64,000 bases of DNA from the NCBI GenBank assembly GCA_026168805.1, contig JAPFDS010000056.1, positions 62,001-126,000 of the forward strand. The letters are read 5' to 3'. Each line of letters opens with the position of its first letter. Position 1 is the first letter of the stretch. The stretch is from Caryophanales bacterium. Lineage in GTDB: Bacteria; Bacillota; Bacilli; Bacillales; Amphibacillaceae. The notes beneath the pieces were generated by a model. The model did not search any database and had not been told where the DNA came from. It saw only the letters and a list, made by a program, of their open reading frames with translations. Shown one piece after another: positions 16,353 to 25,627 of this stretch. A program made the position numbers and the translations under genes.

Positions 16353-17219
16353 TTACTCCTTTTTCTCTTGAAAAACTTGATAACGATCCCATAATTGCTC
16401 TAAATTTTCTAACCTTGTATTGACGGTTTCATATTTATGGTTTCCGATGTATGTAATGAGTGCATTAATTAAGCTAAGTGGAGCAGTAAATGAATCGGCA
16501 AAGGATGGCATGTTGCTTGATGCAAAGAGAGAAACATCTGCATACGTCGTAATTGGAGAAGTTTCGTGATCGGTAATGGCTATGATTGTTGCCTGCCGCT
16601 CTTTGGCAAATGCAGCGAGTTCAATGGTATTTCTCGTGTAGCGGGCGAAACTCAGTCCAATAACGACATCCTGATCGGTTACATTATACATTTGATCAAT
16701 TCCGGCTGCGGTTGTATGAATAATTTCCGTGTTTCCAAAAATAATGTCTAAATAATAATGTAAGAAGACACCTAAAGAAACGGCACTCCGGTTAGCAACG
16801 ACATAAATTCTTTCCGCTTCAAGGATATGTTTTGCTGCTAATTGAAAGTCATCGATATTAAGGGACTCCACTGTAGACGTTATATTCGCGATATCATCTT
16901 GGAATATATCGTAGATCGTTCGTTCTGTTTCATTGTGCATGTCCCGGGACATTTGCAGTCGCTCCGCAGTATTTAATTGCTTCTCAACGGAATCCACGAG
17001 AGCTTGTTGAAATTGATTGTATCCACTGTAACCAAGAAATGTTGCAAAACGAACAACTGTAGCTTCACTTACTTCTGTTTGCTTGGCTAATTTGTTGCCT
17101 GTTAGAAATGGAACAGAATGGCGGTGTTCTAATATATAGTTAGCGATTTTTACCTGTGACTTACTCATTTGCGAACGTTTCTGAGCAATTTGGTCATACA
17201 CATTTTTATTTGGCATCAT
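16353..17219 (-). CDS. RpiR/MurR-family transcriptional regulator
   Basis: A one-component regulator of the RpiR family. The N-terminal ~80 residues form the RpiR helix-turn-helix domain (KIANYILEH, LAKQTEVSEATVVRFATFLGY). The C-terminal half is a SIS sugar-phosphate-binding fold, with IYVVANRSAVSLGVFL, DVVIGLSFARYTRNT and IIAITDHETSPI as the phosphosugar-binding loops. It probably controls the aminotransferase behind it and perhaps the divergent hydrolase, with which it shares an 80-base upstream region if that gene's later start is used. Two adjacent ATG codons are available; AAAAGGGG lies just ahead. Confidence 0.88.
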   Translation of the reverse strand: MMPNKNVYDQIAQKRSQMSKSQVKIANYILEHRHSVPFLTGNKLAKQTEVSEATVVRFATFLGYSGYNQFQQALVDSVEKQLNTAERLQMSRDMHNETERTIYDIFQDDIANITSTVESLNIDDFQLAAKHILEAERIYVVANRSAVSLGVFLHYYLDIIFGNTEIIHTTAAGIDQMYNVTDQDVVIGLSFARYTRNTIELAAFAKERQATIIAITDHETSPITTYADVSLFASSNMPSFADSFTAPLSLINALITYIGNHKYETVNTRLENLEQLWDRYQVFQEKKE

Positions 17220-17345
17220 AATCCCCTTTTCTTAAGAAATAAAAACCGTTCCAAACAACGAATTCTATGATAAACTAAAGAGTATACATATCAATGTATC
17301 ATGACATCATTCATTTCGGTACTATTTTTAGAAGGGAGCAAGCGG

Positions 17346-18302
17346 ATGAAGGATATATATGTGAAAGATTCATTTCATACACCTAAGAAACGAAAGTGGA
17401 AAAAATGGCTTCTTATTAGTTTAATCGCATTATTTGTAATCGCTTTCGGAGTTTGTGTCGGAATTTCCATACATGTTGGAAATACGATGACACATCCTGA
17501 AAAGAAACCAATTGAAGAAACTCCTAGTGACCATGGGATGGAGTACGATGACATTGAGTTTTTAAGTGCTGATGGGGAAACTGATTTGTCAGGCTGGGTG
17601 ATTCATCCGGAAGAAGAGGCGCAAATGACGGTGATCTTTGGCCATGGATATAAAGGAAATCGCTATGAAGATCATATTCCTTTTTTTGAAATTGCTGATG
17701 GTTTACTCGAGCGGGGATATCGTGTTGTATTCTTTGATTTTCGTTATGCGGGTGAATCTGGTGGCGATATGTCAACCGTTGGAGCGAAAGAACAACTCGA
17801 TATGCTTGGAGCAGTAGATTATATAGCTGAGGAATATGATGAACCGATTAGTTTACTAGGGTTTTCAATGGGAGGTTCTGCAGCGATACTCACGGCATCT
17901 CAAACAGATAAAGTAGTTTCGGTAGTGTCTGATAGTGCATTTAGTGATTTGGAAGATTACTTAAAAGTGAATTTACCAGTCTGGTCAGATTTACCAAACT
18001 TTCCTTTTACACCAATGATTTTAACAATTATGCCACTCATTACGGATTTGGATCCGAAAGAAGCAAGTCCCATTTCCGTCTTAGATGATGTTGCACCTCG
18101 GCCAATTTTATTTATTCATAACGAAGGGGATACGTCTATTCCTTATGAAGAAAGTGAAATGATGTATGATAAACATCCAGATGAGTTTTCGTTTTGGTTA
18201 GCTGAAGGGGATGGGCATGTGGAGGTTTTTAAACAAAATAAAGAGGAATATATAGAACGTTTAGATGCGTTCTTTTTAGAAGCGCTGGAAGAAATCGAGT
18301 AA
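17346..18302 (+). CDS. Membrane-anchored alpha/beta hydrolase
   Basis: A 318-residue alpha/beta hydrolase with one N-terminal membrane span (KKWLLISLIALFVIAFGVCV), so the catalytic domain probably faces outside. The oxyanion region is FGHGYKGNRYED, the nucleophile elbow is GFSMGGSAA with the catalytic Ser, and HNEGDTSIP and GDGHVEVF supply Asp and His. It belongs to the YqkD/BAAT-like esterase group. AGAAGGGAG precedes ATG 17346; the longer frame from 17301 lacks a site. A strong terminator follows. Confidence 0.87.
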   Translation: MKDIYVKDSFHTPKKRKWKKWLLISLIALFVIAFGVCVGISIHVGNTMTHPEKKPIEETPSDHGMEYDDIEFLSADGETDLSGWVIHPEEEAQMTVIFGHGYKGNRYEDHIPFFEIADGLLERGYRVVFFDFRYAGESGGDMSTVGAKEQLDMLGAVDYIAEEYDEPISLLGFSMGGSAAILTASQTDKVVSVVSDSAFSDLEDYLKVNLPVWSDLPNFPFTPMILTIMPLITDLDPKEASPISVLDDVAPRPILFIHNEGDTSIPYEESEMMYDKHPDEFSFWLAEGDGHVEVFKQNKEEYIERLDAFFLEALEEIE

Positions 18303-18307
18303 GCGTC

Positions 18308-18341
18308 AAAAAAACATATGTACAATTGCATATGTTTTTTT
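18308..18341. terminator. Terminator after alpha/beta hydrolase gene
   Basis: Thirteen-base perfect arms AAAAAAACATATG (18308-18320) and CATATGTTTTTTT (18329-18341) around an eight-base loop, with the T7 run as the exit. Confidence 0.88.
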
Positions 18342-18515
18342 GTGTTGGACATATAATAAGGAGAAACTCTCGAACGTGCAAGGGAAATTTATATAAGATA
18401 AAAATGGTTTATGGTATTATAAACATGAGTGATTTTCATACTACATATATAGAACGTTGTGTGGCAGTTATGAAATTCATTCAGTTCATAAAATATGGTT
18501 GGGAGGCATTGGTTC

Positions 18516-20069
18516 ATGAAGCGGTTTTGGTTTCCAATGGTAGTCATTGGGGTTTTAAGTATATTTATAATTACAGGATGTTCAAATGATAAAGAAGAAG
18601 TGGAAAATGATCCGCCGTTAAATGAAGATGATGACACATTGGTCGTTGCTATTCCAGCAGATATGGCGTCACAAGATATACATAACCACAACAGTACATT
18701 AACAGAGTCCATACATGTGAATATGTATGATTATTTATTTCAAAAAAATGAAGAGGGAGAAATTGAGCCTCATTTAATAGAAGAGTATGAAAATATTGAT
18801 GACCATACGTGGGAGTTTGTTTTAAAAGAAGGGGTTACCTTCCATAATGGCGATGAATTAACTGCCGAAGATGTAAAATTTACATTGGAACGTGTTGCCC
18901 ATGATGAAAGTTTACGGGAACATTTTCAGTATAAACAGATTGATGAAGTAGAAGTAGTGGATGATTATCATTTCAAGATTTACACGATCGATCCTGACCC
19001 AATCTTATTGAATCGTCTTTCACGGATTGGCTCTGGTATTTTACCGAAAGATTATATCGATGAAAATGGCTGGGATCACTTTTTAGAAAATCCTATTGGT
19101 ACAGGCCCATTTAAATTTGTTGATTGGAGTCGGGATAGTGAGATTGTTTATGAGGTTTACGATGATTACTTTGATGGGGCGGTAGAAGACTGGAATAAAC
19201 TTGTTTTTAAAGTCGTACCTGAAGATTCCACACGCGTAGCAGAATTGCTAACAGGTGGGGTAGATATTGCTTTAAATGTTCCGAATCATGAATGGGATCG
19301 GATTGATGATAATGAAGGAACGAAAATGGAATCAACTACATCACAGCGAGTAGCGATGTACTTACTCCGCTTTCAAGAAGAATATCCAACATCTGACCCA
19401 CGTGTACGAGAAGCGATTGATCTCGCAATCAATAATGAAGTACTCACTGAAAATGTTTTAGGCGGTGGCGGAGTTCCGGTTCGATCGCGCGTAACGCCAG
19501 GAAATATGGGGGCAAATGAAGACCTGTATGATACATTTAACTATGATCCTGAGCGGGCAAAGGAATTGTTAGAAGAAGCGGGCTATGGCGATGGACTTGA
19601 AATTACGTTAAACGGTCCGAGTGGCCGATATACAAAGGATCGAGATGTTCAAGAAATGGTAGCAGCGATGTTGGAGGAAGTAGGAATTACGGTCAACTTA
19701 GATTTAATGGAATGGAGTAAGTTTGTTGATTTACGCGAAAGTTTTAAATTTGACGATGGATTCTTCATAACATATGGAAATTCTCAATTTGACGCCTCTC
19801 TTCCTCTGGAAAGTATGCGAACAGACTTTGCGAAAGATATGCAAGGCTATGAAAATGAAGAATATGAAGAGCTTTTAGATAAAGCTGAAGTGAACATGGA
19901 TTTAGACGAACGGGCCGAACAGTACAAACAGGCGCAAGAAATTATTGCCGAAGATTTACCATATGTATATTTATATGCTGAGATGGTTAATTACGGTACG
20001 AATGACGCCTTAGAATTCACCCCTCGTGCGGATGAAATGATATTTGCAAAAGACATTACGAAGAAATAA
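18516..20069 (+). CDS. Oligopeptide ABC transporter substrate-binding lipoprotein
   Basis: Extracellular solute receptor of the SBP_bac_5 (DppA/OppA) family. The signal peptide ends in the lipobox ITGC (Cys at residue 23). The family blocks EWEFVLKEGVTFHNGDELTAEDV-type and NPIGTGPFKFVDW are present, with the ligand-hinge TSDPRVREAIDLAIN and a C-terminal EDLPYVYLYAE. Mature length (about 495 residues) is normal. The start at 18516 uses GGGAGG nine bases upstream. It heads a transport operon: dppB-, dppC-, dppD- and dppF-like genes and two peptidase genes follow in the same direction. A hairpin just behind it probably lowers read-through, giving more receptor than membrane parts. Confidence 0.9.
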   Translation: MKRFWFPMVVIGVLSIFIITGCSNDKEEVENDPPLNEDDDTLVVAIPADMASQDIHNHNSTLTESIHVNMYDYLFQKNEEGEIEPHLIEEYENIDDHTWEFVLKEGVTFHNGDELTAEDVKFTLERVAHDESLREHFQYKQIDEVEVVDDYHFKIYTIDPDPILLNRLSRIGSGILPKDYIDENGWDHFLENPIGTGPFKFVDWSRDSEIVYEVYDDYFDGAVEDWNKLVFKVVPEDSTRVAELLTGGVDIALNVPNHEWDRIDDNEGTKMESTTSQRVAMYLLRFQEEYPTSDPRVREAIDLAINNEVLTENVLGGGGVPVRSRVTPGNMGANEDLYDTFNYDPERAKELLEEAGYGDGLEITLNGPSGRYTKDRDVQEMVAAMLEEVGITVNLDLMEWSKFVDLRESFKFDDGFFITYGNSQFDASLPLESMRTDFAKDMQGYENEEYEELLDKAEVNMDLDERAEQYKQAQEIIAEDLPYVYLYAEMVNYGTNDALEFTPRADEMIFAKDITKK

Positions 20070-20085
20070 TCATAAACAATATATG

Positions 20086-20126
20086 AAGATACTGAACTCA
20101 TTTAAGGTAAAATGGTTCAGTATCTT
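20086..20126 (+). terminator. Attenuating hairpin between receptor and permease genes
   Basis: AAGATACTGAAC (20086-20097) pairs perfectly with GTTCAGTATCTT (20115-20126). The run behind it (TGCATC) is not a full U-tract, which fits partial termination or mRNA stabilisation of the receptor message. Confidence 0.6.
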
Positions 20127-20229
20127 TGCATCAAGACCAATAACTTAAATAGGGATATCCTCACTGAATGAAGTTTCGCTTTATTCGTGTTATTGTATAA
20201 AGGAATCCGCAAGTAGAGGGAGGAGCCCG

Positions 20230-21147
20230 ATGTTAAATTATATCATCAAGCGCTTATTACAAACGATACCTGTATTATTTATTATTGTTTTTACAGTGTT
20301 TACACTCGTTTACCTAGCAGGAGATCCTGTTGCGCTTATGTTGCCTGAAGATGCTACTCCAGAAGAAATTGAAACGTTAAAATCAGCACTTAATTTAGAT
20401 AAACCATTTATTGTTCAATTCGGTACATACGTAGGCAATCTAGTACAAGGTGACTTTGGCACATCCTTCCATTATGATTTGCCAGCATTGCCATTGGTGC
20501 TTGAACGAATGCCGGCAACGATTGAGTTGGCACTAGCAGCTATGGTTGTTGGTGTGCTGATTGCTATTCCACTCGGAATTTGGTCAGCAGCAAAACGGAA
20601 TACGGGTGTTGATGTTGCGATTACTGGAGGATCTGTCTTAGGACAAGCGATACCGAATTTTTGGTTAGGAATTATGTTAATTCTTGTATTTTCGGTGAAC
20701 ATTCAAATATTTCCTGTTTCTGGACGGGGATCGTTGATGCACTTAGTGCTGCCAGCAATCACCCTAGGTACAGGTTTAGCTGCAACAGTCGCTCGACTCA
20801 CACGCTCGAACTTAATTGAAGTGTTAGGGCAAGATTTTGTTCGAACTGCACGAGCGAAAGGAGTCAATAAATTCGTTGTACTATTTCGGCATGGGCTGAG
20901 AAATTCATTAATCCCAGTTGTGACAGTGATGGCCATGCAAACAAGTAGTTTGCTAGGTGGGGCATTAATAACGGAGTATATTTTCTCTTGGCCAGGTATT
21001 GGACAATTGCTTGTTCAAGCTGTGCATATGCGGGACATGGCCGTGATTCAAGCAGCCACATTTGTGATTGCTTTGGCAGTCATCTTAATGAACTTTTTAG
21101 CAGATATTACATACCGACTACTTGATCCGCGAATTAAGATGCATTAG
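20230..21147 (+). CDS. Oligopeptide ABC transporter permease (DppB-like)
   Basis: Inner-membrane permease of the DppB/OppB family, 305 residues with six predicted spans. It starts with the conserved YIIKRLLQTIPVLFII and carries the EAA-type cytoplasmic loop TARAKGVNKFVVLFRHGLRNSLIPVV that contacts the ATPases, and the C-terminal YRLLDPRIK. GGGAGGAG lies six bases before the ATG. It forms the translocation pore with the next gene, whose start is 11 bp on. Confidence 0.92.
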   Translation: MLNYIIKRLLQTIPVLFIIVFTVFTLVYLAGDPVALMLPEDATPEEIETLKSALNLDKPFIVQFGTYVGNLVQGDFGTSFHYDLPALPLVLERMPATIELALAAMVVGVLIAIPLGIWSAAKRNTGVDVAITGGSVLGQAIPNFWLGIMLILVFSVNIQIFPVSGRGSLMHLVLPAITLGTGLAATVARLTRSNLIEVLGQDFVRTARAKGVNKFVVLFRHGLRNSLIPVVTVMAMQTSSLLGGALITEYIFSWPGIGQLLVQAVHMRDMAVIQAATFVIALAVILMNFLADITYRLLDPRIKMH

Positions 21148-21158
21148 GAGGCCGAACA

Positions 21159-22082
21159 GTGACTGTAAAATCAGAAGACTTGCAAACAGACAAAAACAAA
21201 CAAAATAAAGAAGAAGTTCGGCCTGTTACATATTGGCTGCGTTTACTGTTAAAAAGTAAAACAGGAACGTTAGGCCTCATCATTGTCTTAATCATTGTAT
21301 GTGTTGCACCTCTAGCTGGCATAATTGCTCCACATGACCCAACACAAATGGATGCAACTAAAATGTTAACACCGCCTGCTTGGTTAGAAGGTGGATCGAT
21401 GGAATACATACTAGGGACAGACAATTTAGGCCGGGATATATTTAGTAGAATTTTATATGGGACGAGAATTTCTTTATTAGTAGGAATTACTTCAGTCATT
21501 ATTGCTGGGGCTATTGGAATAGCTCTAGGACTATTATCAGGATACTATGGTGGGTTAATAGATACGATTATTATGAGGATTGTAGATGCGTTTCTAGCCA
21601 TACCAGGCATATTAATTACACTCGTTATCTTAAGTGTTGTTGGACCAGGATTGTGGACACTTATTATTGTGTTAGGAATTACGAACTGGGTGGAATATAC
21701 ACGGGTGGTGCGAGGAGAAGTCCTCAGTGTGAAGGAACGGGAATATGTGAAAGCTGCTAAATCCATCGGTGTCAGTGATCTAAAAATAATGATGAAACAT
21801 TTGCTTCCGAATGTTGCCTCTTCTTTTATTGTCATTTCTACACTAAGTGTAGCTAGCACAATAATCGCTGAAGCTTCTCTTAGTTTTTTAGGCATGGGTA
21901 TTCAACCTCCAACCGTTTCATGGGGAGTGATGCTCAATATTGGAAAAGACTATTTAGCGGAGAGTTGGTGGGTCGCTACGTTTCCAGGTTTAGCAATCAC
22001 CTTTACAACTTTAGGAATTATCTTTTTAGGAGATTGGTTACGAGATATATTAGACCCTCGTACACAAATGAATGGGAAATGA
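21159..22082 (+). CDS. Oligopeptide ABC transporter permease (DppC-like)
   Basis: Partner permease of the DppC/OppC family. It has the N-terminal OppC leader helix (TGTLGLIIVLIIVCVAPLAG), the GTDNLGRDIFSRILYGTRISL signature, the EAA loop AKSIGVSDLKIMMKHLLPN and the terminal GDWLRDILDPR. The start codon is GTG at 21159, with AGGAGG seven bases upstream. It lies between the dppB- and dppD-like genes at short spacing. Confidence 0.92.
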   Translation: MTVKSEDLQTDKNKQNKEEVRPVTYWLRLLLKSKTGTLGLIIVLIIVCVAPLAGIIAPHDPTQMDATKMLTPPAWLEGGSMEYILGTDNLGRDIFSRILYGTRISLLVGITSVIIAGAIGIALGLLSGYYGGLIDTIIMRIVDAFLAIPGILITLVILSVVGPGLWTLIIVLGITNWVEYTRVVRGEVLSVKEREYVKAAKSIGVSDLKIMMKHLLPNVASSFIVISTLSVASTIIAEASLSFLGMGIQPPTVSWGVMLNIGKDYLAESWWVATFPGLAITFTTLGIIFLGDWLRDILDPRTQMNGK

Positions 22083-22097
22083 TAAGGAGGGAGATCA

Positions 22098-23072
22098 TTG
22101 AAACAACTAGACCATATGTTAGAAGTGAAAGATATGAAAACCCACTTCTATACGGAAAAAGGCATGATTCCAGCCGTGGATGGAGTTTCTTTTCACGTGG
22201 ATGAAGGAGAACTTGTTGGGATTGTTGGTGAATCGGGAAGTGGAAAGAGTGTGACAGCTTTATCCATAATGAACCTCATTGAACAGCCTGGAAAAATTGT
22301 TGATGGGGAAATATTGTATAATGGCGAAGACTTATTGCAAGTATCGGAAAAGAAAATGGAAAGCATTCGTGGGAATGATATTTCAATGATCTTCCAAGAG
22401 CCACTGACATCTCTCAATCCCGTATTGACAATTGGAAAACAAATAACAGAAGCAATTCGAGCCCATCAAAAAGTAAGTAAAAAAGAAGCGAAAAAACAAG
22501 CTATCGACTTGCTTCATCGCGTCCGCATCCCACGTGCTGAAAGTGTCTATTCTTCATATCCCCATGTATTAAGTGGGGGCATGAGACAACGGGTGATGAT
22601 TGCTATTGCTCTTTCGTGTCACCCAAAACTGTTGATTGCCGATGAGCCAACAACGGCGCTTGACGTGACTATTCAGGCACAAATTATGCAATTGCTCAAA
22701 GAAATTAGCAAAGATATAGGCGCAGCTATTATGCTAATTACCCATGACTTAGGGGTGATTGCAGAAATGGTTGATCGAGTGATTGTGATGTATGGTGGAA
22801 AGATTGTCGAACAGACAGATGTGCATACTTTATTTAAATCACCTGAACACCCTTATACAAAAGCGTTGATTGAGAGTACACCACGTTTTCATACATTAGA
22901 GGATGAATTTTACTCGATTCAAGGAAGTGTACTACAGACGCATGAAAGCATACAAGGGTGTAAATACGAGCCACGATGTCCGTATGCAATGGATGTATGT
23001 AAGAAGGAAGAACCACTGCTGGAAGATATGAACGAAGGACATAAAGTAAGATGTTGGCTCCATGATCAGTAG
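22098..23072 (+). CDS. Oligopeptide ABC transporter ATPase (DppD-like)
   Basis: ATP-binding subunit. Walker A is GESGSGKSV, the ABC signature LSGGMRQR, Walker B LLIADEPTTALD and the switch His in LITHDLG. The C-terminal oligo_HPY extension (PEHPYTKALIESTP) and the cysteine motif CKYEPRCPYAMDVC identify the peptide or nickel branch. The start is TTG at 22098, with AAGGAGG seven bases ahead; no ATG fits better. It pairs with the next ATPase. Confidence 0.92.
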   Translation: MKQLDHMLEVKDMKTHFYTEKGMIPAVDGVSFHVDEGELVGIVGESGSGKSVTALSIMNLIEQPGKIVDGEILYNGEDLLQVSEKKMESIRGNDISMIFQEPLTSLNPVLTIGKQITEAIRAHQKVSKKEAKKQAIDLLHRVRIPRAESVYSSYPHVLSGGMRQRVMIAIALSCHPKLLIADEPTTALDVTIQAQIMQLLKEISKDIGAAIMLITHDLGVIAEMVDRVIVMYGGKIVEQTDVHTLFKSPEHPYTKALIESTPRFHTLEDEFYSIQGSVLQTHESIQGCKYEPRCPYAMDVCKKEEPLLEDMNEGHKVRCWLHDQ

Positions 23073-23094
23073 TTTTCGGAAGGAGGGACCGTGC

Positions 23095-24126
23095 ATGTCT
23101 ACAACAAAAACAGATGAACAGACAGATTATATATTAGAAGTAAAAGGCTTGAAAAAGTATTTTGACGTTACAGACGGACTTTTTCCTAGTTCTAAAAAAT
23201 ACTTAAAAGCTGTTGATGGAATTGATTTTAAGATCAAACGTGGTGAAACGTTAGGCATTGTAGGAGAATCTGGTTGTGGGAAATCAACAACCGGAAATTT
23301 GATTATGAACATGTTAGCTCCAACAGAGGGGAAAATCATTTTTGATGGAGAAGATATTCATTCCTTATCTAAACGACAAATGCGAGAGAAGCGCAAAGAT
23401 ATTCAAATGATTTTTCAAGATCCTTTCTCTTCCCTTAACCCTCGTATGAAGGTGTTTGATATTATTGCAGAGCCTTTAATTACGCATAAATCATCCAGAG
23501 GAAAAGAACTACAAAAAGAGGTAGAAGAGTTATTAGAAGTTGTCGGTCTAGATCCGTCTCATGCGAAACGGTACCCGCATGAATTTAGTGGAGGTCAACG
23601 TCAACGGATTGGGATTGCTCGCGCGATTGCACTGCGTCCCAAGCTGATTGTTTGTGATGAACCGGTATCTGCACTGGACGTTTCCATTCAATCACAAATA
23701 TTAAAGTTGCTTAAAAAGCTACAAAGTGAATTACAGTTAACATACATTTTTATTGGACATGCTTTACCAGCTGTGAAGTCGATTAGTGACAGAATTGCCG
23801 TCATGTATTTAGGAAAAATAGTTGAAATTACGACAAAAGAACAATTATTTTCGTCTCCAATGCACCCATATACAGAGGCACTTATTTCTGCTGTACCAAT
23901 TCCAGATCCGGAGTTGAGAGATGCACGAAAACAGATTATTCTTGAAGGAGATATTCCTAGCCCAGTGGACCCGCCTTCCGGATGTAACTTTCGCACGAGA
24001 TGCCCACTAGCAACGGAAAAGTGTAAGGAAGTAGATCCAAAGTTATTAGAAAAACGTCCGGGCCAATGGGTTGCATGTCATTATGCACTTGAACATGGAA
24101 AGGGAATAATCACCGATGACGTATAA
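23095..24126 (+). CDS. Oligopeptide ABC transporter ATPase (DppF/OppF-like)
   Basis: Second ATP-binding subunit, of the OppF type. Walker A is GESGCGKST, the signature is FSGGQRQRIGIARA, and Walker B is LIVCDEPVSALD. The H-loop reads FIGHALPAV where FISHDL is usual, so the switch His is present but its surroundings are unusual. The C-terminal cysteines (CNFRTRCPLATEKC) are conserved. ATG 23095 follows GGAGGGA; the frame is open back to 23062. Its end overlaps the start of the gamma-glutamyltransferase gene by 11 bp, so the enzymes are translationally linked to the transporter. Confidence 0.92.
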   Translation: MSTTKTDEQTDYILEVKGLKKYFDVTDGLFPSSKKYLKAVDGIDFKIKRGETLGIVGESGCGKSTTGNLIMNMLAPTEGKIIFDGEDIHSLSKRQMREKRKDIQMIFQDPFSSLNPRMKVFDIIAEPLITHKSSRGKELQKEVEELLEVVGLDPSHAKRYPHEFSGGQRQRIGIARAIALRPKLIVCDEPVSALDVSIQSQILKLLKKLQSELQLTYIFIGHALPAVKSISDRIAVMYLGKIVEITTKEQLFSSPMHPYTEALISAVPIPDPELRDARKQIILEGDIPSPVDPPSGCNFRTRCPLATEKCKEVDPKLLEKRPGQWVACHYALEHGKGIITDDV

Positions 24127-25627
24127 AATGAAAGAACAGACGTATGGGGTAAGTGCTGCACATCCGTTAGCAGCGGAAGCGGGTGTACGAGTACTGGAAG
24201 AAGGCGGAAACGCAGTAGACGCGGCAATTGCAGTGGCCTTTGCATTAGGGGTTGTCGAACCGTATGCTTCAGGCATCGGTGGCGGTGGAAATATGCTCAT
24301 TTTTGACCCAGCGAAAAAGGAACCGATGGTGTATGATTATCGTGAAACAGCTCCTAGCCATGTACATGACATGTACAATATAGGGGTGCCTGGAGTTGTG
24401 CGTGGGATGGAGAAAATATCAGAGGACTTGGGCAAACGATCACTTGCACAAGTAATGCAACCTGCCATCGAACTGGCAGAATCAGGTTTTGAAATAAATG
24501 CAATTTTGGCACGTAATTTAGCCCAAACAAAACATACACATATGTTTGAAATACCTCATTTTTACCCAAATAAACAACCCCTTCAACAAGGAAATAAACT
24601 TATTCAATACGAACTTGCGGAAACGATGAAACAGATTGCACGAGAAGGATCTAATTATTTTTATCGTGGGAAACTTGCGCAAAAGCTCATCCATTTGCAA
24701 GTCGGAATTACGGAAGAAAACCTGCAAAATTATGAAGCAGTTCAGAGGGAACCTATCAAAGGAACGTTCAGAGGGCATGATATATTTGCAGCCCCTGCCC
24801 CGAGTGGAGGAGCGCTTATCGTGCAAGCCTTAAAGGTGATTGAACGACTAAACATCGATCAACTCAACCCTCATTCACCTTCATTTATGACAATGATTGG
24901 TACCATTTTACAAACATGCTATTCCATTCGAAATACATATATAGGGGATCCAGCCTTTGTTCCGATTAATGAACAGGAACTATTGGATGAAGAACTGATC
25001 AGGGAAATCATCGAGTCCATCGAATATGCAACAAGTCCTTCAAATGTAAAGATGGTTGATGAAAATCATACGACTCATTTTTCTGTCATCGATCAAGACG
25101 GTATGGTTGTTTCAACGACAAATACATTAAGTAATTTTTTTGGTTCTGGTGTCTATATAGATGGATTGTTTTTAAATAATCAAATGCAGAACTTTTCACC
25201 AAACACTTCGTCACCTAATCGATTTGAGGTGGGGAAGAGGTGTCATAGCCTAATTTCACCTACGATTGTAAGTAATGAAGGGATTCCTTGGTTAGCCATT
25301 GGCGCATCAGGAGCCGCCCGTATACCAACATTAATTACAACTGTTTTAATCAAATATTTAATGCACGGGTATTCTATTGAAGAAGCCATCCGAGATAAAC
25401 GTCACTTTACGTTTGGGACGGATTTTTATAGTGAAAAAGAATTATCGGCCAATGAACAACTCGGCATTAAACAAGCAGGATATCGGTATAACTACTATCC
25501 AAATTCGATCTTTTATGGTGGGGTTCAAGCGGTGTTATTTGAACATGAGAACGTACATGGAGCAGGAGACCCACGTCGAGGTGGCGTATTTAGAAGGAAC
25601 AAGATGTTACATAAGAAGGGAGAGTAG
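24116..25627 (+). CDS. Gamma-glutamyltransferase family enzyme, without signal peptide
   Basis: An Ntn-hydrolase of the gamma-glutamyltranspeptidase family that cleaves or transfers gamma-glutamyl groups. It has the opening block AAHPLAAEAGVRVLEEGGNA, the GIGGGGNMLIF turn, Arg76 in YRETAP and the autoprocessing site at Thr319-Thr-His-Phe-Ser. Cleavage before Thr319 would give the two subunits. In contrast to secreted Ggt proteins it begins directly with the catalytic domain, so it should act in the cytoplasm. It starts inside the end of the dppF-like gene and is followed without a gap by an M14 peptidase. The context says its substrate is what the transporter brings in. The exact substrate is unknown. 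Confidence 0.88.
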   Translation: MTYKMKEQTYGVSAAHPLAAEAGVRVLEEGGNAVDAAIAVAFALGVVEPYASGIGGGGNMLIFDPAKKEPMVYDYRETAPSHVHDMYNIGVPGVVRGMEKISEDLGKRSLAQVMQPAIELAESGFEINAILARNLAQTKHTHMFEIPHFYPNKQPLQQGNKLIQYELAETMKQIAREGSNYFYRGKLAQKLIHLQVGITEENLQNYEAVQREPIKGTFRGHDIFAAPAPSGGALIVQALKVIERLNIDQLNPHSPSFMTMIGTILQTCYSIRNTYIGDPAFVPINEQELLDEELIREIIESIEYATSPSNVKMVDENHTTHFSVIDQDGMVVSTTNTLSNFFGSGVYIDGLFLNNQMQNFSPNTSSPNRFEVGKRCHSLISPTIVSNEGIPWLAIGASGAARIPTLITTVLIKYLMHGYSIEEAIRDKRHFTFGTDFYSEKELSANEQLGIKQAGYRYNYYPNSIFYGGVQAVLFEHENVHGAGDPRRGGVFRRNKMLHKKGE

